A stretch of 11,263 nucleotides of DNA from an uncultured Moraxella sp. (GCA_943908425.1 CALTTC010000042.1:1-11263); one strand, 5' to 3'. Shown: positions 1 to 6,326, numbered from the stretch's first letter. The notes: generated from the sequence alone by a model not told the origin. Numbers and translations are program-made.

Positions 1-62
1 TTTTAAGTTTTAAGTTTTAAGTTTTAAGTTTTAAGTTTTAAGTTTTAAGTTTTAAGTTTTAA
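1..62. repeat. Heptanucleotide tandem repeat (TTTTAAG)8 plus partial unit
   Basis: Eight perfect head-to-tail copies of TTTTAAG are followed by TTTTAA. The tract may continue to the left, because the window starts inside it. It ends about 59 bases before the yqgE start, so it sits where an upstream promoter region would be. A 7-bp perfect repeat is prone to slipped-strand copy change; because it is not inside a recognised gene here, any effect would be on promoter spacing or on the gene to the left. That role is inference. Confidence 0.95.
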
Positions 63-120
63 ACATCGTATCAGACCATTTTAATAAGTCAAGCAATTAG
101 ACCTATTAACAAGGATAATT

Positions 121-675
121 ATGCAGACATTGACGCACCATTTTTTATTGCCGACCGAGGCGATGCAAGATGCGCGGTTTTTTGATTGTGTGCTCTATAT
201 TTGTCGGCATACCAAAGACGGCGCTTGGGGCTTTATTATCAATAAACCAAGCGATGAGTTAAGCGTTGGTATGTTGCTAACGCAAGCAAACATTGACGCC
301 GGCAAACAAGCCATGGACACACCAGCGATGGTAGGCGGTGTTTTGCGTACCGAGGCGGGATTTATTTTGCATACAGGCTTGCCCGATTTTCAATCATCTT
401 ATGCCATCGGCGAAAATTTATGCTTAACCACAAGTCGTGATATTTTGCCACGCCTTGCCCCAAACTCACAATTTGCTCATTTTTTATTGCTGATGGGATT
501 TTGTCATTGGGAAAAAGGGCAACTAGAGGCAGAAGTTTTGGCAGGTTCGTGGCTTAGCCTGCCTGCTAGTAGCGAGATTATTTTTCACCATGACAACGCC
601 GAAAAAATGCCACTTATCTATGCTACAATGGGCATTTCACCTTCTTTATTTACGCCCACGATTGGGCAAGCATAA
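121..675 (+). CDS. yqgE: YqgE/AlgH family protein (UPF0301, DUF179)
   Basis: This 184-residue protein has the usual length and layout of the YqgE/AlgH family. Family marks are the N-terminal FLLPTEAMQDARFFDCVLY stretch, GAWGFIINKP near residues 34-43, VGGVLRTEAGFILHTG near 71-86, and the C-terminal MGFCHWEKGQLEAEVLAGSW block. The biochemical role of the family is not settled; AlgH was first linked to alginate control in Pseudomonas. The start ATG has AAGGAT six bases upstream. It is followed after 17 bases by ruvX, a pairing common in gammaproteobacteria, which supports the call. No signal peptide or membrane segment is seen, so it is probably cytoplasmic. Confidence 0.93.
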   Translation: MQTLTHHFLLPTEAMQDARFFDCVLYICRHTKDGAWGFIINKPSDELSVGMLLTQANIDAGKQAMDTPAMVGGVLRTEAGFILHTGLPDFQSSYAIGENLCLTTSRDILPRLAPNSQFAHFLLLMGFCHWEKGQLEAEVLAGSWLSLPASSEIIFHHDNAEKMPLIYATMGISPSLFTPTIGQA

Positions 676-692
676 CCCTTTTTGAGCAATTT

Positions 693-1172
693 ATGGATAC
701 ACCAAATACCATCTTAGCCTTGGACTATGGCGTCAAAAAATCCGGTATGGCACTGGGTAATACCCTAACCAACAACGCACAGCCTTTTGGTATTTTGGCA
801 ATGGATAATGGACAGCCTGATTGGGATAATCTTTTGGGGATTATCTCAAGCTGGCAGATTACAAGCGTGGTTGTGGGCTTACCGCTTAATATGGACGGTA
901 CAGACTCTATGCTCTCTAAGCGGGCGGCAAAATTTGCTAGACGGCTTGCCCATAAGCTTGGTGAACGCCATAGCACAACGTCTGTCCATCTATCTGATGA
1001 GCGACTGACAAGCCGTGAAGCCCGCTCGCTTGCGTGGGAGCGCGGACTTATCAGCCACGAGCGTGAGCCGATTGACGCGATTGCCGCTTGCTTGATTTTT
1101 GGGGCATTTATTAACGGACACAGCACGCCAGTTCTTAGTTATCACAATAATCCTAATACCTATGACGACTAA
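693..1172 (+). CDS. ruvX: RuvX/YqgF family pre-16S rRNA nuclease, RNase H fold
   Basis: The 159-residue protein matches YqgF/RuvX. The first catalytic acid lies in LALDYGVKKSGMA (D11). VVVGLPLNMDGT follows near 59-70, then SDERLTSREA near 101-110, and the last acid is in PIDAIAACLI (D128). The family is known as a pre-16S rRNA 5'-end processing nuclease and was earlier predicted to be a Holliday-junction resolvase. The protein is slightly longer than E. coli YqgF (138 residues) because of a C-terminal tail of about 18 residues. The ribosome binding site is weak (GAG). Its last 11 bases overlap the next gene, consistent with translational coupling in a yqgE-ruvX-orf-tusA transcript. Confidence 0.93.
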   Translation: MDTPNTILALDYGVKKSGMALGNTLTNNAQPFGILAMDNGQPDWDNLLGIISSWQITSVVVGLPLNMDGTDSMLSKRAAKFARRLAHKLGERHSTTSVHLSDERLTSREARSLAWERGLISHEREPIDAIAACLIFGAFINGHSTPVLSYHNNPNTYDD

Positions 1173-1629
1173 TCGCCTGGCACAGCAGTTGATATTTAAG
1201 CAGGCATTGTTATTAAGCCAGCTTGCCATTTATGCTGGGCAATTAGCCATTGTCTGCTTTGTCATATTTGGGACGCTGGCAAGTATGGCACGCTTTAAAG
1301 ACAGCAGTATTATTTATTATGCGTTTCATTATTTGCCTTATGCTTTAATTATTGCCACCATTCCTATTTTGCTTTACCACAGTTTTTTGATGAATCGTTA
1401 TCGTATTATTCAGCGCCCAATTATTATTATAATGCTTGCAATGGGAATTGCTTTGCCGATAATAGCGGGTGTTTTTTATTATTATCAGCAGTTTATTGCC
1501 AGCAATATGGCGGTATTTTTGGCAGTGATTGTGTGGTTTGCTATGCCTTATTTATTTAAGGTTAATATTATCCGTTTTTTGAATTTTTTAACCGAAGGTC
1601 AATCCAATGACAAATCAACCCCCCCATAA
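1162..1629 (+). CDS. Small membrane protein with four predicted helices, function unknown
   Basis: I do not recognise a named family. The chosen ATG overlaps the end of ruvX by 11 bases and gives 155 residues. An in-frame upstream ATG (1099) would add 21 residues that lie wholly inside ruvX. Hydrophobic segments suitable for membrane helices lie near residues 19-42, 54-74, 86-107 and 114-133, with basic stretches such as MNRYRIIQR between them. No catalytic motif is visible. The end overlaps the start of the tusA-like gene by 23 bases, so the two are probably translated from one message. Inner-membrane location is predicted; the role is unknown. Confidence 0.8.
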   Translation: MTTNRLAQQLIFKQALLLSQLAIYAGQLAIVCFVIFGTLASMARFKDSSIIYYAFHYLPYALIIATIPILLYHSFLMNRYRIIQRPIIIIMLAMGIALPIIAGVFYYYQQFIASNMAVFLAVIVWFAMPYLFKVNIIRFLNFLTEGQSNDKSTPP

Positions 1630-1846
1630 TGTAACGCTTGATACCACAGGACTAGTCTGCCCAGAACCCATTATGTTACTACACAAAACCATTCGCCCCC
1701 TAAACAGCGGTGATACCATCACCATCATTGCAACCGACCCTGCCACCAGCCGTGATGTTCCCAATTTTTGTCGCCATTTGGGGCATTTATTGCTCACACA
1801 AGATAGCACGGACGGCAATTATCGCTATATTATCCAAAAAAAGTGA
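1607..1846 (+). CDS. TusA/SirA/YedF family sulfur-carrier-like protein
   Basis: This 79-residue protein has the family length (E. coli TusA has 81) and the signature LDTTGLVCPEPIM. The CPxP cysteine is C18, which in TusA carries the persulfide passed on during tRNA 2-thiouridine synthesis and other sulfur transfers. The rest fits the small two-layer fold (GDTITIIATDPATSRDVPNFCRHLGH). GAAGG lies eight bases before the ATG. It starts inside the preceding membrane-protein gene. A run of seven C bases (1619-1625) falls in codons 5-7. Whether it is true TusA or a YedF/SirA paralogue cannot be decided from one copy, so no symbol is given. Confidence 0.88.
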   Translation: MTNQPPHNVTLDTTGLVCPEPIMLLHKTIRPLNSGDTITIIATDPATSRDVPNFCRHLGHLLLTQDSTDGNYRYIIQKK

Positions 1847-1892
1847 GGCAATATTGCTTAAGTTTTTATCAGTCAAATCGCACATTTTCAGT

Positions 1893-1898
1893 TATAAT
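1893..1898 (+). promoter_or_regulatory. Candidate -10 element for xerD
   Basis: A perfect TATAAT lies 65 bases before the xerD start, in the 117-base gap after the tusA-like gene. The hexamer 17 bases upstream (CAGTCA, 1870-1875) is a poor -35, so the -10 is the main evidence. It implies that xerD is transcribed separately from the yqgE run. Confidence 0.45.
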
Positions 1899-1908
1899 GG
1901 CAAGTAAA

Positions 1909-1939
1909 TTGGCAGTTTTTCGGCATTTATGCCCGCCAA
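1909..1939 (+). promoter_or_regulatory. Nested inverted repeat (leader hairpin or operator) upstream of xerD
   Basis: GGCAT-TT-ATGCC (1922-1933) forms a perfect short hairpin. It is enclosed by an outer pair, TTGGC (1909-1913) and GCCAA (1935-1939). It falls just after the predicted start of transcription from the 1893 -10 box and 24 bases before the xerD ATG. It could be a leader structure, an operator, or a weak terminator for the upstream operon; there is no clean T-run after it, so a standard terminator is less likely. Confidence 0.35.
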
Positions 1940-1963
1940 AATTATCTTTATGGGCCAAACCTT

Positions 1964-2908
1964 ATGAGTAAAACTCGTGCCGCCACCCCCCGCACCATCA
2001 AAACAGCAACATCGGACAGCGACCCTGCCTATCTTATCGCTTACCGAGAAGAGATGCTCGCTCGTGGGCTATCCATCAATACCCGTAACGCCTATTTGCG
2101 TGATTTGCGCCTTGCCATCAGACGCACCGAAAAACCACTCTCTGACTGGCTAGAATACGATATTATAAGCTATATAAGCTCGCTACAAAGCGATGAGGTG
2201 AGCTCTCGCACAGTGGCACGAGTACTGGCAACATTTCGGCAGTTTTTTTCTTGGTTAGAAGAAATCGGCATAAAAGACCACAACCCTTGTGCCAATATCG
2301 CCCAGCCCAAAGTCAAAAAACCCCTGCCCAAAAGCCTATCAGAAGATGAAGTAACCAGACTGCTTGCCACCATAAGTGATGCTACAAGTGACGGCAACAC
2401 CCTTGCCATTCGTGATAAAGCGATGATAGAAGTGCTGTATGCTTGTGGTTTGCGTGTCTCAGAGCTTGTGGGGCTTGAATTTTTTGAAGTGAACTTAACA
2501 GCAGGTTGGCTACAAATCACCGGTAAAGGCGACAAAACCCGCCTAATCCCACTTGGACAATACGCCCAAAATGCTCTAGAAGCTTATTTGGCGGTTCGCC
2601 ACACGCTTATCCCAGCAGGCAAAAAAGACTGCCAAGCGGTATTTTTGACCGAGCAAGGGGGCTATATGACACGGCACAACGTTTGGCATATGATAAAAAA
2701 ATACGCAAAGCTTGCCGATATTTATAAGCACATCTCACCGCACACCCTACGCCACGCTTTTGCCACGCACCTTGTCAATCACGGTGCTGATTTAAGAAGT
2801 GTGCAATTATTGCTTGGGCATAAAGATTTGTCCACCACCCAAATTTATACCCATATTGCCAATACTCGCCTGCAACAATTACACGAACAATATCACCCTA
2901 GGGGGTAG
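1964..2908 (+). CDS. xerD: Site-specific tyrosine recombinase XerD
   Basis: A 314-residue tyrosine recombinase. The N-terminal SAM-like DNA-binding domain covers about residues 20-115. The catalytic domain carries R164 (CGLRVSELVGL), K188 (TGKGDKTRLIPL), H260 and R263 (SPHTLRHAFATHLVNHGADLR), H286 (LLGHKDLSTTQIYTHI) and nucleophile Y295. The block from HTLRHAFATHL to LSTTQIYTH and the ending HEQYHPRG match XerD better than XerC. XerCD resolve chromosome dimers at dif during division, with FtsK. The protein is about 16 residues longer at the N terminus than E. coli XerD (298). No strong ribosome binding site precedes the ATG; another ATG at 1950 is out of frame. Confidence 0.93.
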   Translation: MSKTRAATPRTIKTATSDSDPAYLIAYREEMLARGLSINTRNAYLRDLRLAIRRTEKPLSDWLEYDIISYISSLQSDEVSSRTVARVLATFRQFFSWLEEIGIKDHNPCANIAQPKVKKPLPKSLSEDEVTRLLATISDATSDGNTLAIRDKAMIEVLYACGLRVSELVGLEFFEVNLTAGWLQITGKGDKTRLIPLGQYAQNALEAYLAVRHTLIPAGKKDCQAVFLTEQGGYMTRHNVWHMIKKYAKLADIYKHISPHTLRHAFATHLVNHGADLRSVQLLLGHKDLSTTQIYTHIANTRLQQLHEQYHPRG

Positions 2909-2949
2909 CTATTATGCTGTTTTACTGATAAATGGTTGCACCAAATTTT

Positions 2950-2995
2950 TTATCAAATCGTTATCAAATCTCATTATTAAATTTCGTTATCAAAA
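2950..2995. repeat. Three direct copies of TTATCAAA upstream of the methyltransferase gene
   Basis: TTATCAAA occurs at 2950, 2961 and 2987. The first two extend to TTATCAAATC, and the last two share CGTTATCAAA. They lie 30-75 bases before the methyltransferase start. Direct repeats at 11-base spacing could be a protein binding site or simply low-complexity AT-rich sequence. Confidence 0.6.
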
Positions 2996-3025
2996 TTTTA
3001 GCATAAACCAAATAAGGAGCAATCA

Positions 3026-3631
3026 ATGCACAAGATAGATAAAAGCCTACACCAAAAAGCCAACCAATGGCGACAAGACATCTGCTTTAGCCAAGACGTG
3101 CTTGGCAAGCCCTTTGATTTTTGTAGCACTTGGGGGCTGTTTTCTCCAGAAAAATTGGACGATGGCAGTTTAATGCTCCTTGATTATATTGACTTTTACA
3201 CAGACGACTGCTCTATTGATTTGGGCTGTGGCTATGGTGTTTTGGGTATGACGGCGGCAAGATGTTGCCCAAATGGTGAGCATTTACTGATTGACAAAGA
3301 TTTTGTGGCGGTAGAATACGCCCGCCTTAATTGCCAAAAAAACAACCTTCATAACACCACCGTTTTATTATCCAATGGCTTTAATCAAGTGGACAGCCAC
3401 CGCCAATTTAGCCTTGTGATGAGCAATCTGCCCGCCAAGGCAAGTAAAGAACAGCATTATTTATATCTACTGGACGCTTATAGTGCAATGACAGTAGGGG
3501 CAAGGTTTTATGTGGTTACCATCAATGGGCTGCGAGAATTTATGAAACGCTCGTTTACCGAAGTGTTCGGCAATGCCAAAAAATTAAAACAAGGCAAAAC
3601 GTATACGGTAACGATGGCAATAAAAGAATAA
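3026..3631 (+). CDS. Class I SAM-dependent methyltransferase (RsmC/MTS-like)
   Basis: This 201-residue protein has a Rossmann-fold methyltransferase core. Motif I is DLGCGYGVLG (65-74), the acidic end of strand 2 is LLIDKD (D90), and the motif IV position reads SNLPAK (133-138). The family form with NPPF at motif IV (RsmC and other small-domain methyltransferases acting on rRNA bases) is the closest pattern, but NLPA differs from NPP[FYW], so the substrate is uncertain. It is single-domain, lacking the N-terminal half of RsmC. An AAGGAG sequence seven bases before the ATG makes the start secure. It is separated from xerD by 117 bases and probably has its own promoter. Confidence 0.85.
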   Translation: MHKIDKSLHQKANQWRQDICFSQDVLGKPFDFCSTWGLFSPEKLDDGSLMLLDYIDFYTDDCSIDLGCGYGVLGMTAARCCPNGEHLLIDKDFVAVEYARLNCQKNNLHNTTVLLSNGFNQVDSHRQFSLVMSNLPAKASKEQHYLYLLDAYSAMTVGARFYVVTINGLREFMKRSFTEVFGNAKKLKQGKTYTVTMAIKE

Positions 3632-3634
3632 AAA

Positions 3635-3873
3635 TACACCACAAACACACGACCAGCCTAGGGGCAAAAGACACGGTAAACCTTAAAAACCAAAACCAAA
3701 CGCTCTAGGATTTGTTTAGCTTTTTGCTTTTAACGTTAAACTTTATTGGGCTTAGCGTTAAGCTTTTAGCGTTTATCTTTAAACTTTTTTTGCACGTTGT
3801 GCCAATGCACCTTGTGCCAGATAAAGATAATCGGGTTTTATTCGTCTTATTTTCGGTCGCTATTTGTGGTGTA
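3635..3873. repeat. MITE-like element: 239 bp bounded by ~20-bp inverted repeats
   Basis: TACACCACAAA at 3635-3645 is matched exactly in reverse complement at 3863-3873. Allowing a one-base gap, the match continues inward through CGACC on both sides, giving roughly 20-bp terminal inverted repeats. Both outer flanks are AAAAA, which could be a 5-bp target duplication or chance. No gene fits inside. The interior has several short palindromes (TTAACGTTAA; GCTTA-GCGT-TAAGC; GCAC-GTT-GTGC) and a doubled TTGTGCCA. It fills most of the 375-base gap between two convergent genes. A non-autonomous transposable element is the best reading; an unrelated long-range hairpin is the alternative. Confidence 0.45.
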
Positions 3874-3883
3874 AAAAACTTGC

Positions 3884-3925
3884 GTTTTTAAACTTATCAT
3901 TTAAGTTTTTAAACTTATCATTTAA
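3884..3925. repeat. Perfect 21-bp tandem duplication
   Basis: Two exact adjacent copies of a 21-bp unit (3884-3904 and 3905-3925), containing TTAAACTTATCATTTAA, lie just outside the MITE-like element. No coding role is seen. Confidence 0.9.
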
Positions 3926-3960
3926 AATGACAATCAAGCCTAAGATTGACACTTAACTTA

Positions 3961-4014
3961 CAATTAACCCTTAAATTGCAATTAACATTTAAATCGCAAT
4001 TAACCCTTAAATTT
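3961..4014. repeat. 18-bp tandem repeat, three copies, running into a stop codon
   Basis: Units at 3961-3978, 3979-3996 and 3997-4014 begin CAATTAAC and continue with TTAAAT; copies 1 and 3 are nearly identical. The third copy covers the stop codon and final two codons of the minus-strand gene ending at 4007. The second half of the 3632-4006 intergenic gap is therefore made almost wholly of short repeats; I see no terminator or RNA gene there. Confidence 0.88.
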
Positions 4015-4642
4015 GCACCGTGGTAACGGCATTACTTTCGCTTAGCACGTAATCTACCTCATCCAAAAAACCTTGGATTTTTTGATGGTAATTTTCTACC
4101 GCTTGCTCTGCTTTTACCGTCTTATCAAAGGACAAAATGCTCAACTCTTTGGTCAGTCTAACGCTAGCAAGCGACGCTTTGACACGTTCATCAATCTGGG
4201 CTTGGCTAAGCTCTGCCCCAAGGGCTGATAGCACCTTGATGGTCTCTTCTTGGGCTTTTTCAATGTCGTGATTAAGCGTCATCTCTTTGGTTTTGGCAAG
4301 GCGTAACTGACGCATCATCGCCTCTGCGACATCGGACAGGTAGTCTTCAAACAACCGCTTTAATTCTACCGCTTCACGCACCCGCATCGCCTTGCCATTA
4401 ATGGTTACCATCGTCGTTAAGTTTGACTGCTCCACCGCAAGCTTTAGGCGGACAATCTCGGTCGTAATGTCGCTCACCGACTGGGCGTTGGCGACCAAAG
4501 TTTGCTCTAAATGTTTTGCCTCTTCACTGCCAAGCTTAATGCTATTGATGACAGCAATGTAGTCGTCATTGGACGCTTTGGCTAGCTTTGCTTTTAGGGC
4601 TTTAATGCGTGACAAAGCACGGGTAATGGTGTAACTGACCAT
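4007..4642 (-). CDS. Alpha-helical coiled-coil protein encoded downstream of rtcB, function unknown
   Basis: The 211-residue protein is almost wholly helical by composition. Residues 1-75 and 95-200 are rich in Lys, Glu, Ala and Leu with heptad-like spacing. Between them SNLTTMVTINGKAMRVREA (73-91) looks like a beta hairpin joining two helical arms. This plan recalls DIP1984/DUF6847-like proteins, but I cannot confirm the family. There is no signal peptide, membrane segment or catalytic motif. A reading from TTG at 4654 is rejected because GGAG within that TTG-GAG stretch is the natural ribosome binding site for the ATG at 4642. The gene follows rtcB on the same strand after 143 bases and may share its sigma-54 transcript. 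It occupies the place taken by rtcA in E. coli. Confidence 0.82.
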   Translation of the reverse strand: MVSYTITRALSRIKALKAKLAKASNDDYIAVINSIKLGSEEAKHLEQTLVANAQSVSDITTEIVRLKLAVEQSNLTTMVTINGKAMRVREAVELKRLFEDYLSDVAEAMMRQLRLAKTKEMTLNHDIEKAQEETIKVLSALGAELSQAQIDERVKASLASVRLTKELSILSFDKTVKAEQAVENYHQKIQGFLDEVDYVLSESNAVTTVQI

Positions 4643-4749
4643 TTTTGTCTCCAAGTTAATGTTTATAGTTCAATAGTTCAATAGTTTGGCTATCACTACT
4701 TAGGCTCATCAATTAGCCTTTACTTGCGTGCTTATGCTCAAGGTTTTAT

Positions 4750-4778
4750 GCTTAAGATTTTGTGCCTAAAGATTAAGC
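4750..4778 (-). other. Inverted repeat between rtcB and the coiled-coil gene
   Basis: GCTTAA (4750-4755) and TTAAGC (4773-4778) pair around a 17-base loop, eight bases after the rtcB stop. A second small pair, AGGCT and AGCCT, lies near 4703-4720. Neither has a T-run on the minus strand, so they look more like processing or stability hairpins than terminators. Evidence is weak. Confidence 0.25.
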
Positions 4779-4785
4779 CACACAT

Positions 4786-6021
4786 TTAGCCTTTGACACA
4801 GGCGACTTGTTTTAGGGTGTACACCACCTCCACCAAATCGCTTTGGGCAGTCATCACATCGTCAATATTTTTGTACGCTGACGGAATTTCATCAATCACC
4901 CCAGCATCTTTTCGGCATTCCACGCCTTGGGTTTGGGCAATATGGTCATCAACGCTAAAGCGATTTTTTGCCTCGGTACGGCTCATCACCCGCCCTGCTC
5001 CGTGGCTACACGAACAAAAAGAATGCTGGTTGCCAAGCCCTTTTACAATAAAGGATTTTGCCCCCATAGAGCCTGGGATAATGCCATACTCACCAAGCCT
5101 TGCTCGCACCGCCCCTTTACGAGTTACCAGCACCTCCTCGCCAAAATGGGTCTCTTTATCAATATAATTATGATGGCAATTCACCGCCAAAAGCTTGGCA
5201 TCAAAGGGCTTTTGGATAACGCTTGCCAATGCTGTAATCGCCGCTTGCATCATCAGCTCGCGGTTTTTTAGGGCAAATCTTTGAGCCCAGCCAACCGCAA
5301 AATAATAATCCTCAAAATAACGACTGCCCTCCACCAAATACGCCAAATCTTTATTGGGCAAATGAATAAAGTGTCGCTCCATTTCTTGCTTGGCAAGGGC
5401 AATAAAATGCCGACCAATGGCATTACCCACCCCACGAGAACCAGAATGCAACATAACCCAAACGTGATTATGCTCATCTAAGCATATCTCAACGAAGTGA
5501 TTGCCCGTACCAAGTGTCCCCAAATGCTTACGATTGTTGGTTTTGGCAAGCATCGGATATTTATCACAAATTATCTTAAAATCACCTTCAAGCGTCTGCC
5601 ACGCTTCATCAACTGCTTTTGGCGGTGTGTGCCACGAGCCGACATCACGCCTGCCTCGCCCCTTACTTAAGCCGTGCGGTATCAGCCGTTCAAGCTCGGT
5701 GCGTAATCCGCTTAGATTGTCAGGCAAATCGTTGGCAGTAAGGCTTGTGCGTGTCGCCATCATACCACAGCCGATATCCACCCCCACCGCCGCAGGAATG
5801 ACCGCACCACGAGTGGGAATAACGCTACCAATCGTCGCCCCTAGCCCATAATGCACATCAGGCATTACCGCAAGCCATTTATAAATAAAGGGCATTTGGG
5901 CAGTTTCTAACAGCTGGCTTTTTGAGTGTTCATCAATCGGCACGCCTTTTGTCCAAAGCTTAATCAAATGACCGCCGTCTTGCATCACATTGTAGTTTGC
6001 TTGTTGGCTAGGATTTGCCAT
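4786..6021 (-). CDS. rtcB: RNA-splicing ligase RtcB (3'-phosphate/5'-hydroxyl RNA ligase)
   Basis: RtcB joins RNA 2',3'-cyclic phosphate or 3'-phosphate ends to 5'-OH ends using GTP and Mn2+, repairing cleaved tRNA and rRNA. The 411 residues match E. coli RtcB (408). Metal ligands are visible: C85 in VGVDIGCGM, N174-H175 in GTGNHF, H192 in LHSGSRG and H284 in NCHHNY. The guanylylated histidine is H340 in SCSHGAGRVMSR. Spacing between these residues (90, 17 and 56) equals that in E. coli, so the enzyme should be active. AAGGAG lies seven bases before the ATG. The gene is divergent from rtcR and preceded by a sigma-54 promoter, as in E. coli, so induction by RNA damage through RtcR is likely. 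No rtcA is next to it. Confidence 0.97.
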   Translation of the reverse strand: MANPSQQANYNVMQDGGHLIKLWTKGVPIDEHSKSQLLETAQMPFIYKWLAVMPDVHYGLGATIGSVIPTRGAVIPAAVGVDIGCGMMATRTSLTANDLPDNLSGLRTELERLIPHGLSKGRGRRDVGSWHTPPKAVDEAWQTLEGDFKIICDKYPMLAKTNNRKHLGTLGTGNHFVEICLDEHNHVWVMLHSGSRGVGNAIGRHFIALAKQEMERHFIHLPNKDLAYLVEGSRYFEDYYFAVGWAQRFALKNRELMMQAAITALASVIQKPFDAKLLAVNCHHNYIDKETHFGEEVLVTRKGAVRARLGEYGIIPGSMGAKSFIVKGLGNQHSFCSCSHGAGRVMSRTEAKNRFSVDDHIAQTQGVECRKDAGVIDEIPSAYKNIDDVMTAQSDLVEVVYTLKQVACVKG

Positions 6022-6100
6022 CGTTATCTCCTTTTTATCATTTAAATCACTGTCAAACCATCATACATCTCGCCCTTAATGGTTTTTTTAACAATACTCT

Positions 6101-6128
6101 TTTAACAACGGTTTTTTAACAACGGTTT
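6101..6128. repeat. 14-bp tandem duplication in the rtcB leader
   Basis: TTTAACAACGGTTT is present twice in tandem (6101-6114, 6115-6128), with a third, degraded TTTAAAA start after it. It lies in the transcribed but untranslated leader of rtcB predicted from the sigma-54 site. Confidence 0.85.
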
Positions 6129-6202
6129 TTTAAAATCAACCTTAAAAATCTTTCTAAAAAAATCGTTCTTAAAAAATCATAAAAGACCAATACCTATTAC
6201 AA

Positions 6203-6218
6203 TGCCAAAAGCGTGCCA
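6203..6218 (-). promoter_or_regulatory. Sigma-54 (-24/-12) promoter for rtcB
   Basis: Read on the minus strand the sequence is TGGCACGCTTTTGGCA. The -24 half TGGCACG is perfect. The -12 half TGGCA differs from TTGCA-type consensus at one place, and GG and GC are exactly ten bases apart, as sigma-54 requires. Transcription would start near 6191-6193, giving a leader of about 170 bases before rtcB. RtcR, encoded divergently, is a sigma-54 activator with an intact GAFTGA loop, so site and activator fit each other. Confidence 0.85.
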
Positions 6219-6246
6219 ATATTTTATTTTTACCAAAAATAAATTA

Positions 6247-6259
6247 TAAATTATTGATT
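6247..6259 (-). promoter_or_regulatory. Candidate IHF site
   Basis: On the minus strand AATCAATAATTTA fits the IHF consensus WATCAANNNNTTR at every fixed position. It lies between the sigma-54 element and the candidate activator dyad, where DNA bending would bring the activator to the polymerase. The region is very AT-rich, so a chance match is possible. Confidence 0.5.
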
Positions 6260-6296
6260 TTAATAACAAAAATAATTGAAAAAAATTTAATCCAAA

Positions 6297-6314
6297 AATT
6301 TCACTGGTGATTTT
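6297..6314. promoter_or_regulatory. Candidate RtcR upstream activating dyad
   Basis: TCAC-TG-GTGA (6301-6310) is a perfect short dyad, with partial symmetry extending into the A/T flanks. Its centre is about 113 bases upstream of the predicted rtcB start of transcription, the usual distance for a sigma-54 activator site. It is the only GC-containing palindrome in this AT-rich gap. Assignment to RtcR is inference. Confidence 0.4.
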
Positions 6315-6326
6315 TAAAAATTTTAT

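Noticed and set aside
725..1126. 133-residue minus-strand open frame opposite ruvX
   Set aside because: It lies wholly antisense to a clearly conserved gene and has Arg/Ser-rich shadow composition.
1964..2908. Phage or integron integrase
   Set aside because: Length, catalytic block and C terminus fit housekeeping XerD, and no attachment site or mobile genes adjoin it.
4643..4654. TTG start for the coiled-coil gene
   Set aside because: The TTG overlaps the GGAG that serves as ribosome binding site for the ATG at 4642.
4643..4785. Possible Y RNA or tRNA-like gene beside rtcB, as in some Ro/RtcB operons
   Set aside because: No acceptor-stem pairing, T-loop GTTCRA in context, or Ro60 gene was found; only short hairpins and ATAGTTCA repeats.
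4813..4828. GGTGTACACC palindrome resembling the ends of the MITE-like element
   Set aside because: It is inside conserved rtcB coding sequence (C-terminal VVYTL region), so it is chance.
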